A stretch of DNA of 64,000 nucleotides. Source: Poecilobothrus nobilitatus (Eukaryota > Arthropoda > Insecta > Diptera > Dolichopodidae). The notes beneath the pieces are model-generated. The model was not told the DNA's origin and ran no database searches. It saw only the letters and a program-made list of their open reading frames with translations. This document shows, piece after piece, positions 1 to 12,993 of this stretch (within the stretch, counting starts at the first letter, position 1; each line of letters opens with the position of its first letter). The stretch lies in NCBI GenBank assembly GCA_947095535.1, contig OX352773.1, forward strand, positions 39,825,398 through 39,889,397, read 5' to 3'. Position numbers and translations under genes: made by a program.

Positions 1-59
1 CATACAACTTACAAGTATAATTTTTTTAACATATATTTTTTTTTTCTTTTTTTTTTTTA

Positions 60-445
60 TGAGGGTTGGTGGAAAACTCGAAAGTCACCAAGAGGAACTG
101 CACGTGCTTCCTCAGGGTAGTGTTGGACTTTAACCAACCAAAACCATCCCCCTTTTAAAACCAAACTTTAAGATGGAACCTTTAATACGAAGGTACAGTT
201 TGGTTTTGGGGATAAGGATGTGGGAAGGATAATTGGGAAAATTGGAATTGGGAAATTTGGATCATGGGGGATAGGTAGGAAAATTTGGAGGGACATTTTG
301 AAGAAAGATGTTAGTGTTGTTCTTAAACTTAAGTAAATCGTACACATAAGAATTACCAACTTTGGGAACACATGCGATGGTATATGGTTCCACAAACGGT
401 ACGTGCGCATAACAAACGAATTTCCATAGGCTGTATTTCGCCATC
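60..445 (-). pseudogene. Degenerate coding-like island of unknown origin
   Basis: This stretch is clearly less AT-biased than its surroundings. On the minus strand a frame starting at 444 reads MAKYSLWKFVCYAHVPFVEP then YTIACVPKVGNSYVYDLL, and ends in a Pro-rich stretch. Further down, in another frame, WFWLVKVQHYPEEARAVPLG and DFRVFHQPS end at a stop. Frame breaks separate these pieces, so it looks like a decayed gene or mobile-element fragment. No family recognised. Confidence 0.3.
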
Positions 446-2410
446 TTGATAACTCAACATGGTAGGGATGAGCATATGTATATGAATATGTAAAATTTCT
501 ATCGATGATAAAGTCACTTTTTACCGTTAACCGTCTTTTTACCGTCTCATTTAAATCAACTTTTTACCGTTATGGAAATTAAGATGGAAGCCAAAGTAAT
601 CTAACATTAGTTTTGTATGTAAAATTTATATATTAATTGAATTAAATTTAAAACTTATTGTATAGGTCAGGTTTATCACAATATTGTAAAATTATTTTCG
701 AAAAAAAAAACAACATAATATTTTTTTAGAATTATTGTAATTGAATTTTTATTTATTGTTTAATTTTTCTTCTCATTTTATTTTTTTTTTTATTGTTTAT
801 TTTTTTTTTTTTTTTATTTAATTTATACATAATATATTTATGCAATATATATAACTATTATCAATTATTATACTTTTTTTTTTTAATTTTTTTTTTTTTA
901 TTTTTCGTTTTGTAACATGATAAGAACGATTTCTATTTCGTATTATATTTTGTTTAAATTCTGTTTAATTATAAATATATATAGATTAAATGAATATAGT
1001 TTTGTTAATAATGAAGAAAATTTAGTATATATATATGTATAGTTATTTTATTATTTTCTTTTAACTTTTAAAAAAAAAAATTTATTAATTAAATCATTTA
1101 TACAATGTTTTATACTTGTAATATAAATTGAAAAATTAAAAATGAATTATAAAATTAGGATACAATAAAAAAAAAAAAAAAAATTTTTATATTAATTTTT
1201 TATATATATATACGAGATTTTGATTCTCAAATTTTAATATTAATTTATTTAAGTTTTTTTTTTTTCGTTTATTAAAGGGAATTAAAAGCTCTATTTTATG
1301 TATTATATAATAAAACATTTTAAATAATTTATTGACAAAAGAAAAAAAAATATAATTAAATAAAATTCGTAATTAATTTTATATTAATATTATAATAAAA
1401 TTTTTATTTATAATTATAATTAATATATACACAAAAATATCTGTGAAAAGTGTACATAGTAAGTCAAAGAGAAAATTGACAGTTTTTAATTGCATTTTTT
1501 TTTTTTTTTTTTTTTAATAATTTTGATTCCTCCATTAAACTTAGTTCCGTTAACACAACAAATATATTATATTCAAAAAGTCAAATGTCAAAATTTTGAA
1601 TTTGTTTTAATAATAATCAAAATTTTATAATTTTTAAACTTGATAAAAATGTAAAAAAGCATATGGTAATTTATGGGAATTTTTTATTAACAAAGAAATA
1701 ATAAAATAAATAATAAAATGATAGAAAAAATTAACTGTAACCATAACTAAATAATGTTTTTTTTTTTTTGCGTCACAAATTCTAAGTTTAATTGAAGAAT
1801 CTGCTGAGTTAGCTTTTGGCATTGCTTTATATATTTATTTTTTTACCTATATATATTATAATTATTTTATAGTGTAAAATTTTTAAATAAATTATTTTTT
1901 TTTTTTCTGGGTTTTTAAAATTCATTCTGTGATTTTGTATTTTTTTTCTTTTTTTTTTTTTTTTTTTGTAATTTTATTTTTATTCAAATAACAAGTAATA
2001 TTATTAATGCTTGATTATATAAATGTATATAAAGAGAGAAAGAGATAGAGATAATATTGATGATTTGATTTGGTGTATATGATAAATTTTTTAATATATA
2101 TATATAATATGTATGCTTCTTTTCTTATATATTTCTTTTATACTTTAATGGAAGAATGATAGATAATTAATTTTGAAATTTGAAATTATGGTGATTGAGT
2201 AAATATTTTTTTAAAATTAAATTAATAAATAATTTAAATTTTAATAACTAACTACATAATTAATAAATATGTTTTAAAAAAAATATATATATATATAATT
2301 ATAACTATTCAAAAAAAAAAAACAATTAAATTTTATCTAAATTAAAAAAAAAAACAAAATTCAAATAATAAAACATAAATATTACGTAATTAATAAAAAA
2401 AATAATATTT
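446..2410. other. AT-rich intergenic stretch, no gene seen
   Basis: Dominated by T and A runs of 8-20 nt and TA-rich tracts. A tandem motif near 515-575 repeats ctttttaccgt three times with spacers (around 517, 534, 560). Short open frames here are low-complexity and unsupported. Confidence 0.6.
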
Positions 2411-2972
2411 GTGCTTATCATGCAAACCGCAAACGTAAACGTAAACATAAAAGTTTAAATTCGATATCATGCAAACTGTAAACGTAAATGCTAGTATGAA
2501 AACAGCAACCATACGGTTAGATTTTTAAACGTACGTTTTTTATGTAAAAACGTTTAGTTTTTTATGTTTTTTTGTTTCTTTTTGTGTTTTAAAAATTTAA
2601 AATAAGCAAAGTTCAAACTGTAAAATTTTGTGTCTGATTCAATATTAATGTACATTTTATGTTCAGTTAAAAAAATTCTCAGGTTAAAAATAAAATCTAA
2701 ACTGAAACTAATTTTATCAGTTAAGAAACGCATAAATAAATTTGATCACAAAATCCACAGGTACATATAAAAATAAATAAAACAAAATTGTCATAACATA
2801 CATATACATATGTACATATATAGTTAAAACAAGTAAAAGTAACAGTAAGTCGATGCAACCGACTTATTTATACTCTACACCTAAAAAATTCAAATTAAAT
2901 TAAAAATTCATAAGTTATTTTAGTTAGGTATTTAATATAACTAAGCTAAAAAAATAAATGCTTTTACACCCT

Positions 2973-3360
2973 TTCTACAAAATTTCAGATTTCTATCTTT
3001 ATTAAATTCGAAAATATGGTTGTTAGGTCTTGGGAAGTGTGTGAAGGCACGCAGACCACCACCCCAAGTCATCCAAATTTTACAGACATCAACAGGGTAG
3101 AACATTCTTCTATCAAATTTCAAGTTTATATATTTATTAATTTCGCAGATATGCTTCTTTGGTCTTAGGAGTTGTGTGGCAAATACCCGAACAACCATTC
3201 TAATTCATCTTAAATTTTACACAAATCAGGGATTCAGGAAACAACACCCTAGTATCAAATTTGAAGTTTCTATCTTTATTCATTTCGAAGATATGCTTGT
3301 TCGGTTTTGGGAGTTGTAGGGGAGGTACTCGAACGCATGGTCCGATTTCGCCCATTTACA
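2973..3360 (+). repeat. Three diverged tandem copies, period about 135-142 bp
   Basis: Anchor tacaaaattt/tatcaaattt occurs at 2976, 3111 and 3253. Each copy continues with ...ttctatctttatt...ttcg(a/c)agatatg and ...ggt(c/t)ttggga(a/g)(g/t)tgt. Copies diverge substantially, so the array is old. Confidence 0.7.
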
Positions 3361-3445
3361 ATCCCCACCTTACCTTAGTCATTGTTAACCTACAGTATAA
3401 ATTTCATCAAGATAGCATCATTATTTTTTGAGTTATTGTGCGTAC

Positions 3446-3465
3446 GGACGGACGGACGGACGGAC
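3446..3465 (+). repeat. (GGAC)5 microsatellite
   Basis: Five perfect ggac units following cgtac, the only GC-rich tetranucleotide array in the window. Confidence 0.9.
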
Positions 3466-3569
3466 ATCGCTAAATCGACTCAGGAGGTGATCCTGATTCA
3501 GAATATATATACATGTCTATACCTAACTCGCTTCCTTTTGGTGGTTACAAACACCATACCAAAGTTAAT

Positions 3570-3597
3570 ATACCCTATACTTAATGTGTAGGGTATA
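3570..3597 (+). repeat. Small hairpin at the right end of the GGAC element
   Basis: tataccctata and tagggtata form an inverted repeat around acttaatgtg, a feature of the element terminus. Confidence 0.55.
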
Positions 3598-4061
3598 AAA
3601 AAGCATTGGTCTTGCTTTAAACCAAAAATAAGACCTAAAATTCAACAGAAATAAAATTCTTCTTCATTAATCCAATAATCTACTTCTTAAAACCTGTCAA
3701 CTATTTTTAAGTTTAACTACAGATATATGTATATATTTGTAAATCAAGCTTCATAAAAATAATTAGTAAAATTATAAGGTCGAAATCTTATATTTTAAGC
3801 TAAAAATATATACAACTATAATTAAAAAAATTATAAAATAGTTCACTTTTACTTATAAATATTTGAATTTTTGAAACGGTGAAATTTTTTACAGCTGATT
3901 TGTATTGAGTGTATTATACTTAATACAGTAAGTATATTATACTTTTGACAGTTCAAAACTAATTCCGAAAGTACTAAGATTCACGCGGTTTGCTTAATAA
4001 ACGTAAGTTGAATCTCTGGAAAGATACGGTTAAGCAACCTTACGGTTTGTATGATAAGCAC

Positions 4062-7000
4062 CATTATAATTAAATTATTTATTAATTTTTTACATACCTA
4101 CACCACAAAATATAAATTTTTCAATTTTAATTAATTTTTATTTTTACTGTCTGTTTGTTTATTATAAATTACAATTACGTTTTTTTTCTTTTCTTTTAGG
4201 TTAAGTTTTGTTTTTTATAAACTTAAAAGAAAATGACATTTTTTTTTTCATAAAACATTTATGTTGTTTTTAAATTTTTAAATAGCATTAATTTTAATAT
4301 TAGATTATATTGCAATAATAATAATTACTTATTATGTGTGTAATAGGTTAATTCATTAATATATTTTTTTTAGTTTAAGTACTTAATAAATTCAGATGAT
4401 AATAAGAAAACTTAAAAAACAAAAATTAATCAAATTTAATTGGAAATTTTGAAAAACGTTTAAATTTTCAATATTAAACAGATTTTTTTTGATATCATTA
4501 AAAAAAAAATTTAAAATTAAAAAAAAATTTGTTTTTTTTCCGATTTAAATAAATTTTAAAATTTTATAATTTAAAATAATTTACAATTTTATTTTATTAT
4601 TTTATTCTTTTATTATATTTTTTTAATAATTTTATTTGTTTTAATATGTTTTTATATAAAAATTGTTTTGTTTTGTTTTTGTTAAAAGATCTATTAAATA
4701 TATATAAATTATAGCAAATTTTTGATTTTCTTTTAATTTATTTATATTTTTTTTTTTTTTTTTGTAATTTGCGTGTACGTACTTTAAAAAATAATAAAAT
4801 GCTATATAATAACGCTAAATTTTTATAATAAAATTAATAGTATATATATATATATGTATATATATATATAATTGATATAACTATATATTATTAATAATTA
4901 TTAAAATAATTATATATGAAAAATACGCATTTTCATTATTTTATTTTTGTTGCCTTAAAAATTAAATTTTTTATTTTGTTTTATTAATAGATTTTTATTA
5001 ATGAATACTACTCTATTTTTTTTTTTTTAATAAACAGCATTTTTTATTACATTTAATATCTAAATTAATTTATTTATTTTTATTATTATTTTTTTTTTTT
5101 TTGTTAGTAACATAAATAATTAATTTTATTCTCTTCTAATTATACTCAATATTGTCATAATGAAATTTTTTATTTATCATTTCAGGTTTATTATATTAAT
5201 TATTTATATATATTTTTCATAACTTTTGTTTTTTGTTTTTTTTGCCTTGCGTTTACTTTACAATTTATATAATTAATTTAAATAAAATGTAAATTAATGT
5301 TAAATATTTATAATAATAATGTATATTATTATTAAATGAATTTATGATGTTAACGAGCATCAAATTAATATAAGTATTAATAATAATGTTTAACGTTATT
5401 TTTTGTTTATAAATTTATTATAAATTCCAAATAATCAGCTTTATTTTATTATTTATACAATAATTATTTATTTATTTTTTGATTCGTATTAATTTTTTTT
5501 TTTTTTTTTTGATAGACAATAGAAGATAATTAAATAAAATTCATGCTGATTTATATAAGTAGTTGATTTTTTTTTTTTTTTTTCAATTTAAAAATATTTA
5601 AAAGTGTAATTATAGTTTTTATTTTTTTTTTTTTAGTGAATTCGTTTTAATTATTTATTTAAAATAAAATAAAAAAAAAAATTAAACTTACTAAATTAAA
5701 TATCAAAAATTTGTTATTAAAAATATTAAAATAGGTATATTTATACGTGTATGTAAGAAAAAAAAAAAAATAATTTGTTTTTTTTTCTCAAAGTTCAAGT
5801 GCAATTTTTCGAACACGAAAAGCGAGCTAATTTATTAGGAATTTTTTTTTTTTTTTAATTGTAATTTACAATTCAATTTATTAATTCGTTTTATTTTTAA
5901 ATGTTTTTTGTTTTTAGGTATAGAAAACATAATTACATACTTTTAATACTTTAATAGAAATTTATATAAATAAATAAAAGAATAAATAAATAAATACAAT
6001 AATATTAATAAAAAAAAAATTAATGTAAATAATTAATATAATATTAGACAAAGTTTACACTTCCTTTAAATTAAATTAAAAAAAAATTAAAATAACTGTA
6101 ATTTAGGCGAGTATATATAATTAGTATATAATTTATAAAATAAAAGAAATTTAAATAAAACAAATTAAAAAAATTGTCTGGAATAATACAAAAAAAAAAA
6201 AAAAAAATCTAAACTCATTAAAATATTGCTAATATACTAAACTTAAACTAATTCAATAAATTTTCTTTATTTATTTTTGTTTATTATAAATACATATTAA
6301 CTTATTTTTTAATTATCGTTTAAACGAATTTTTTTTAAACATTTTGTTTTTGTTACTTGAAGTATAAACTAAGTCTTTATAAAAATTATATAAAAAAAAA
6401 CTAAAAACAAAAATATATATACAATTAATAATAAAAATTAATAAATATAAATAATAAAAAATTAAAAAAATAAATAAAAAACAGGCAGTGATATAATATT
6501 GTGTGTATATATATATGAATATGCTTAATGTATTAAATATAATTATAAGTGTATTAATTAAATTAATATTAATATGATTTAGTTATAAATTAATGGAAAT
6601 TGTTTTGTTTTATTTTTTTTTTTTTTTTCATTTTTAATTTTGTTATATTTTTGTTTCTTTTGTAAATAATGATTAAATTTTAGTATATTAATTTTTATTT
6701 ATTGTTCGAATTTTAATAACAAAAAAAAAACATAAACAAAAAAAAAAAAAATTTTTATGAATTTGTGACTTTTAAACTTCTGTTGGAAATACATAAATTG
6801 TGGTGGTGTTTTTCATTCTGAAGCTGTTTAGAGCACGCATACTTTTCGAACGAACTACTTGAGAAACACGTCGAGGCAACTGTAAATATGTATAATATAG
6901 ATATATGTAGAGGTGATATGTTAAATTTTTTTTGTCAAATAAAATAAACTTAATTGTAGGTTATTAAAAAAAAAAAAAAAATTATTTAAAATAAATAAAA

Positions 7001-7859
7001 TTATTCAAAAAAATTGGCATAATTTAATTTTCATAAAAAAAAAAATGTTTGTGTCAGAGTTAAATATAAAAATATGTTATTTTAAATTTAAAAATTCGCA
7101 GTAGATAGATATAGCATAAATTTTTTCTTTTCTTTTTTCTTTTTTTTTTTTTTGCTAATTTAATTAAACATTTGAAAAGCTTAGAAATTTTATCAAAAAA
7201 GTAGTAGTTTTAGTATAAAAAAAATTTTTTGGCAGTACCAAATAATATTGAATCAAATTTTTGAATTTTAATAAAATTTTTTAAGTTTTAAAAATTTGCG
7301 CAAAATTTTTTAAAAATATTTCCTAAATATATAAAAACAAAATAATTTATGTAAAAAAAAACTGTGTAAAAATTCATGAAAAATTTTTAGGATTTTTTAA
7401 AGGGTTAAAAATTTGTAAATCTAAGTCATTTGTTAAAAAATAAATAACTGCTTTTTTCGATATAAACGAATTTGGAAGTTAGTTTTAGAATTTTTTCTTA
7501 TTTTTCTATATTGAAAAAACAAATCAATTCACATAATATGTTAACTTTTTTCTTTCTTTATTTAAAAAAAAAATTAAAAGAGAAGTATTTTTTTACTTAC
7601 TGTCTGTTTGCCGTTTAAAAAAAAAAAATAAACAGTTAATTTACTTTTTGACAAGTAACTTGATGATATTTTGATTGTGTGAAATATGCAAGCATGAAAT
7701 TATGTTATTTAAAAAGTAATGCAGGATCTTAAACATATTAGAGATAATACCAGATAATATACTGTAATTTATTTTTATTTCTTGTTAGTGAACACAATTG
7801 TTAAATAATTTTCTTGCATTGATTGATTGTTTTCAATCCCTATAAATAATAAAAATATT
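4062..7859. other. AT-rich intergenic stretch, no gene seen
   Basis: Homopolymers, a TA microsatellite near 4842-4870 and Asn/Ile/Phe-type low-complexity translations only. A moderately complex stretch at about 6780-6880 (ctgttggaaatacataaat...cacgtcgaggcaactg) shows no convincing frame on either strand. Confidence 0.55.
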
Positions 7860-8262
7860 GGACAAATTCTTTATTGTCATAAACCAAAACATTCATCAAA
7901 GTTTCAAATTTTTTATTGCCATTGATGCGCATTCTATAAAAAGTTTTTGTTTCAAAATTTTGAAAACGAAAATATCAAATTTCATTTCTTTGTTTGTAGT
8001 TTTGTCTTATATTGTCAAAGAAAAAGGATTAATAATGACCGAAACTCTCACGAGACCGGTAACTTTTTTAAAATTTTAAATATTTCAATATGTATTAATT
8101 ATCTCGTCGTTTTAATAAAATTTTTAAATTGACGCTTTAAAATTCCTAATTGCTGATGACAGAAATCAGTATCTGACATCAAAACTCAATGACAATTTTA
8201 TTAGCAATTTTTGTTTCAGCGACATTTACATTCATATCATTATGGCAATAAAGAATATGTCC
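7860..8262. mobile_element. 403-bp inverted-repeat MITE-like element
   Basis: The left end ggacaaattctttattgtc then ataa matches the reverse complement of the right end (ggacatattctttattgccataa, 8240-8262) at 21 of 23 positions. The interior is non-coding; two overlapping short open frames inside are incidental. Flanking duplications are not obvious, so the superfamily is unassigned. Confidence 0.65.
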
Positions 8263-11200
8263 CCTTTATATTGAAAATAAAACAATTATGTTTTCATTCT
8301 ATATTTGTTTGAGAATCAGAATATTCTACCAATTTATTTCAATAAAATTTATTAAATCTTTTTTGTATGAACTCTTTAATAAAAATTATAAAATTCTTGA
8401 ACATAATGACGCTTAAACATAATGATTTATTAAATAAAATTTATATAAAATCTAAGCGCTGTAACTGCGTTTTGTATTCCAAACAAAAAAATGAGAATTT
8501 ATTATTAGTTTATTTGAATAATTTAATTCAAAATTAATAATAATCAAAAATTGTTATTATTAATTAATAAGAAAAAATAATAATAAAGTACTATCGTCTA
8601 AAATGTTTTAGATCTTTGGGGCAAAAAATCTGTAAAATTTCAAAAAAAAAAAAAAAAAAATAAATAAATAAATAAAATAAAAATAATTTTATAATTTTTT
8701 TGTTTTTTAAAAGATTATTTTTTATTCGCTTCATTTTTATCTTTTTCTCATCTTTTTATAATTTTTTATTTCTGTATAAATTTAATTTGAAATTTTGATA
8801 TAATTACTAAAAATCTATTTTTTTCTTTTTTTTAATGTTTAAAAAAAAAAAAAGAATAATATATATATAAACATAAATTTTGTAAATAAAATAAAACTAA
8901 TTAATATTAATTAAGAAAAATTATAAAAATTTCATTTCTTATTTAAAAATTAAAAAAAAAAAAATGTAATTACAAAACAAGATAATAAAAATAAAAATAA
9001 AACAAAAAAAAAAATAAACAGAATAAAAAATTCAACTTCAATTTATTTACTTATTTTTATTTGAAAATATTTTATTTAAATTTTTATAATTATATTTTAT
9101 TTATATATATTACTATGTACCTTATATACCATGCATTTATTTTATTACATTATTAATTAATATTATCTATTTTGATATTCTCTGTTTTATATATATATAT
9201 ATATATATATTTATAATTTTAATCATTAATTAAATATGAATTTATTTTTGCAAAATAATTAAAAACTTAAAAAAAAAAAAAAAATTCTATATAAAACAAA
9301 ATAACATCAAAAAAAAAAAAAAACCAAATAAATTCAAAAAAAAAAATTAAAAATTAAAAATATATATATATTAAAATAATTCATTAATTAATTATTTAAA
9401 TTTTTTTTTTAAAATTAATTAATTAATATAGGAGAAAAAACTACAATTCATTCTTATAATAACAATAATTTTTTTTTAAATAATTCTCTCTACAGTGATT
9501 CTGATATGCAAAATATTATAATAATTATATATATATAAAAAAAAATAATTAAAATAAAATTTAATAGCTTAAAAAAAAAAAAAACTTAAAATGCAGTGGT
9601 GATTTTTATTACAGAATATATATATATATATATTGTCATGATTATTTTGATTTTATTTAAATATTTAACAAAAAAAAAAAAAAAAAAACAAAAATTACTT
9701 TGTTTACATTACCTTTAAAATTATTTTAATAAATCTAAAATTATTAAAAAAGTAAAAAAAAAAAAAAAAACACTTATTATTAATATTTAATACATGATTT
9801 TTTTTTTTTTTATTTTTATTTTGATTATTTGTCACAAAATTAAATAAAAAACAAAAAAAAAAAAAAAAAACAAACAAATTGATTATATTTGCAATGCATA
9901 TCAAAATCATTTTATGTAAAAACTGTAAAAATAAATAAAAACTAAAAAAAAAACTAAGTTTTATTAAATCGAATTAAATTATTTACAAAACACTGAAAAA
10001 AAAAAAAAAATTAATAATAAATTTAGTTTAATTTGTTATAAGATCAATTATTATAATTTAAAAAAAAAAAAAAAAAAATTGATTTCATTTTAATTTAATA
10101 TTTATTTATTTTTTGTTCAATTTTTATTTTTTTATCTGTTTTACAATAATTATTTCGACTATTTATTTGTAATATTCAATACAAATTTTATTAATTTAAT
10201 TGTTTGAAACAAAAAAAAAAAAAATTTTAAATAACTGAAATTAAATTATAGTTGCACCAATTACTGTTTTTTTGTTTTTTTTTTTTTTTTGTTTTTACTA
10301 CTTTTTATTTTATTATTGTTTTTGTTTTTTTTTTATTTAAAATCAACATTTTACATTTTTTTAAAAGAAAAAAAAAAAAAAAATAATAGAAATTGTATCA
10401 ATACTGAAAGTTTTAAATATCAATTTGTTCTCTAATTTAAAATATATATTTTTATATTTTTATAAAAACTAATTTAAAAGATTATCCCAGAATTTTATTT
10501 CAAAAAAAAAAAAAAAAACAATGAAATAATAAGCTGCATTCGGAAAATAATTTTTTTTTTTTTTTTTGTTTTTTTTTTTTCATTTAATAAAAAATAGAGA
10601 TTCAAATTAATCGATCATCAAACTACATACAATTATTATGGAAGCCCAGGATTTTAATTCTCAAAAATTGAAAAGAAAATTAATAGGGTATAATAAGTGT
10701 TTAAATATTATTTTGAATTGAAATATGTTTTAATCTAAAATATGTATATAAGCAGTAGATTATAATAATTTTTGTTATTATAATAATATATTATTATACA
10801 GTGATATTATTTACCCGGACCGGATATTATTGATGAGTTTGAAGATCTTTAATTTTTTTTTTTTTTTATGTTTTTTCATTAATTAATTTATTAAAGCACC
10901 TCGTTATTTTATACATTAAATACTTTTTTTTTTCTTTTTTTTTTTTTGTATCTTTATTAAAACTTTTAAATATTTTAGAACTAATATATTTCGAATTAAA
11001 AAATAAAAAAAAAAAAAAAAAATATCTTTTTTTTGTTTTTTTTTTTTTTACTATATTATTTTTATAAAACTATTTTTGTATATATTAATTTTATATAAAT
11101 ATAATATATATATATGTATATATATATTGTATATTTGTTCAATTACATGCTGAAATAATAAATTTTGTTTTTTTTACAATGTTGCCAATCTCCATAATAA

Positions 11201-12879
11201 ATTTGATGCATCACGGATTTCATTTGATGATTTTTCCATTTCATGACTCCAATTAATCAAAAAATTTACTTGCCCCTATGTTTTTTTTTTTTGTTTGTAT
11301 CATAGTGATTTTTTTTATATGTATTTTGATTTGATTTGATGTTTAAATTTAATACACGAAATATAGACGTTTTTTTTTTTATGGATAATTTTGAAAATGG
11401 TTGCCAAATTGATTTTAATTTCGAAAAAAAAAAAAAAAAAAAAGAAAAAAAATAAAATAAATAAAAAAAAGAAGAATATTTTGTATTACTTAAAAGGTTT
11501 TTTTTTTTTTTTATTAATTTTATGATATTGCCAAATATTTGTTTTAATTTTTGATTATTAATAAAATGTTATATGAATATTTGATTGTTTTTTTTTTTTT
11601 GTTGTTGTAATTATGGGCGAGTGTTTAAGTGTTATATGATTTTATATTATTATTTATTATGTAAGTGAAATTTATGCTGTTAAATGTTTAAACATATATT
11701 AATCTATATATACAATATACAAAAAAAAAAAAAAATTCCATTCTTTTTTTTTTCTTTGTTGTTTTATTTATTATTTATATATTAGTATGGTTTTATTTCG
11801 AAATATATTTAAAAAAAATTTAAAAGAAAACTAAAGTTTAATTATATATTTGGGGAAAGTCTCGTATATAATTTGTATTAATATGGTTATTCTGAAGCCG
11901 GGTAAAAAAAAACCGTTTGAATCAAAAAGTCCGGACAATTTTCGAATTATATTTTATTTTTCTCTAAAGTAAAGCGATTTATCAATTTTTGAAAATTAAA
12001 GCAATTTTTTTTCACGAGATTTAGTTTCAATTACTTTTCAATCCATTCATAAAAGAATTCTCAAATAGTTATCTTTTAAAAATGAATTTTTTTTTTTTCG
12101 TAAGAATTTTAATAAACCGGACCCGATATAAAAACATTTTTTTTTTTTAAGTTATAAACCCCGCTTTTAATTTATTAATAATTTTTTAACGATTTTTTAA
12201 TTTGGTTTCTGAACCTTATGAATATATTATAATTAATTATTGACCATTCAAAACTATTTATTAATTTATTATTGTATATATGTTTGTTTATTCATTTAAA
12301 AGCAAAAATTTTTTTTTTATTAAATATGAAATGCAAGCAATATTTTATTAAATTAGCAAACAAAATTTTACAAAAAAAAAAAAAAAAGAAAAGTATTAGT
12401 ATTAGTATAAATTATGCATTATGGATTTTTATGATAAACAAAAAAAAAAAAAAAAAAATAGCATAACATGAAAAAATAAAATGTTAAAAATTAATGAAAA
12501 TTTTTTTTTCAATTTTTATTCTAAATTTAAATATTTTATTAATTATGCGTTAAATTTGTGTTAATTAAAAAATAAAGAAAATAATGAAAAAATGTATATA
12601 TAAATTGTACTGTATTGTATCTATTAATACTTTTTTGTTTGTTTTGTTTTTCTTTTTAAAAAATGAAAAATGTGTGTGATTTTATTTTATTATTATTATT
12701 TTTTATATATTTTTTTTTTTTTTTTTTTTTAATTTAAAATGAGATTACATAAAAATGATTATTATTATTATTATTAATATGTATAATTAATGTTATTTTT
12801 ATTATAAATAAATATAAATATATAGAAATTAAAAAATAATTTTTCTTAATGCTAATATAAGAAAAAAATTAAAATTTAA
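8263..12879. other. AT-rich stretch 3' of gek, no gene seen
   Basis: Very dense A and T homopolymers (many of 12-20 nt) and (TA)n at about 9191-9210 and 9617-9633. It includes gek 3'UTR sequence below 12880, but its end cannot be set. Confidence 0.5.
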
Positions 12880-12993
12880 TTACGAGTCATAACTAGAGCT
12901 CAAGCGATCACCACTTGGCGATGGAGGACTTGAAACCGAACTAGAATTGTTGCTAGCGACACTATGTCTGGATCCAGATTGCATATCAACGAC
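12880..12993 (-). CDS. gek: gek terminal coding exon 18
   Basis: Encodes [20 protein letters not shown] then [17 protein letters not shown] and TAA. The SRHS(x)ASNxSSxxSSPPSP motif matches the conserved MRCK C-terminus, fixing the gene end. The 3'UTR continues below 12880 in AT-rich sequence; AATAAA-like signals are too common to pick one. Confidence 0.93.
   Translation of the reverse strand, partial: VVDMQSGSRHSVASNNSSSVSSPPSPSGDRLSSSYDS

Larger units (their letters stand above)
2847..3600 (+). mobile_element. Fly-type intergenic element with (GGAC)n and 'agggtata' end
   Basis: The left side has an aagtcg...cgactt hairpin (2847-2865) followed by tttatactctacac. The right end gtgtagggtataaaa is close to the inverse of that motif, forming short inverted ends. 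Inside lie three diverged tandem copies (see repeat entry), then cgtac(ggac)5 at 3441-3465, atcgctaaatcgactc, and gcttccttttggtggttac. This order resembles repetitive intergenic sequence I remember from flies; that recollection is the main basis for suggesting Diptera. Confidence 0.55.
2411..4061. mobile_element. Inverted-repeat element, about 1.65 kb, with a second element nested inside
   Basis: The left end gtgcttatcatgcaaaccgc (2411-2430) matches the reverse complement of 4042-4061 at 18 of 20 positions. Sub-terminal motifs related to the end repeat (tgcaaactgtaaacgtaaa at about 2469, and cggtttgcttaataaacgt at about 3986) lie inward on each side. No transposase is present, so it is non-autonomous. 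Target-site duplications are not clear. Confidence 0.55.

Noticed and set aside
7858..8132. Plus-strand short frames
   Set aside because: Lie inside the inverted-repeat element; no protein similarity recognised.
10815..10850. Hammerhead ribozyme (tgatgag...gaag)
   Set aside because: The core does not match CUGANGA...GAAA and flanking stems do not form.
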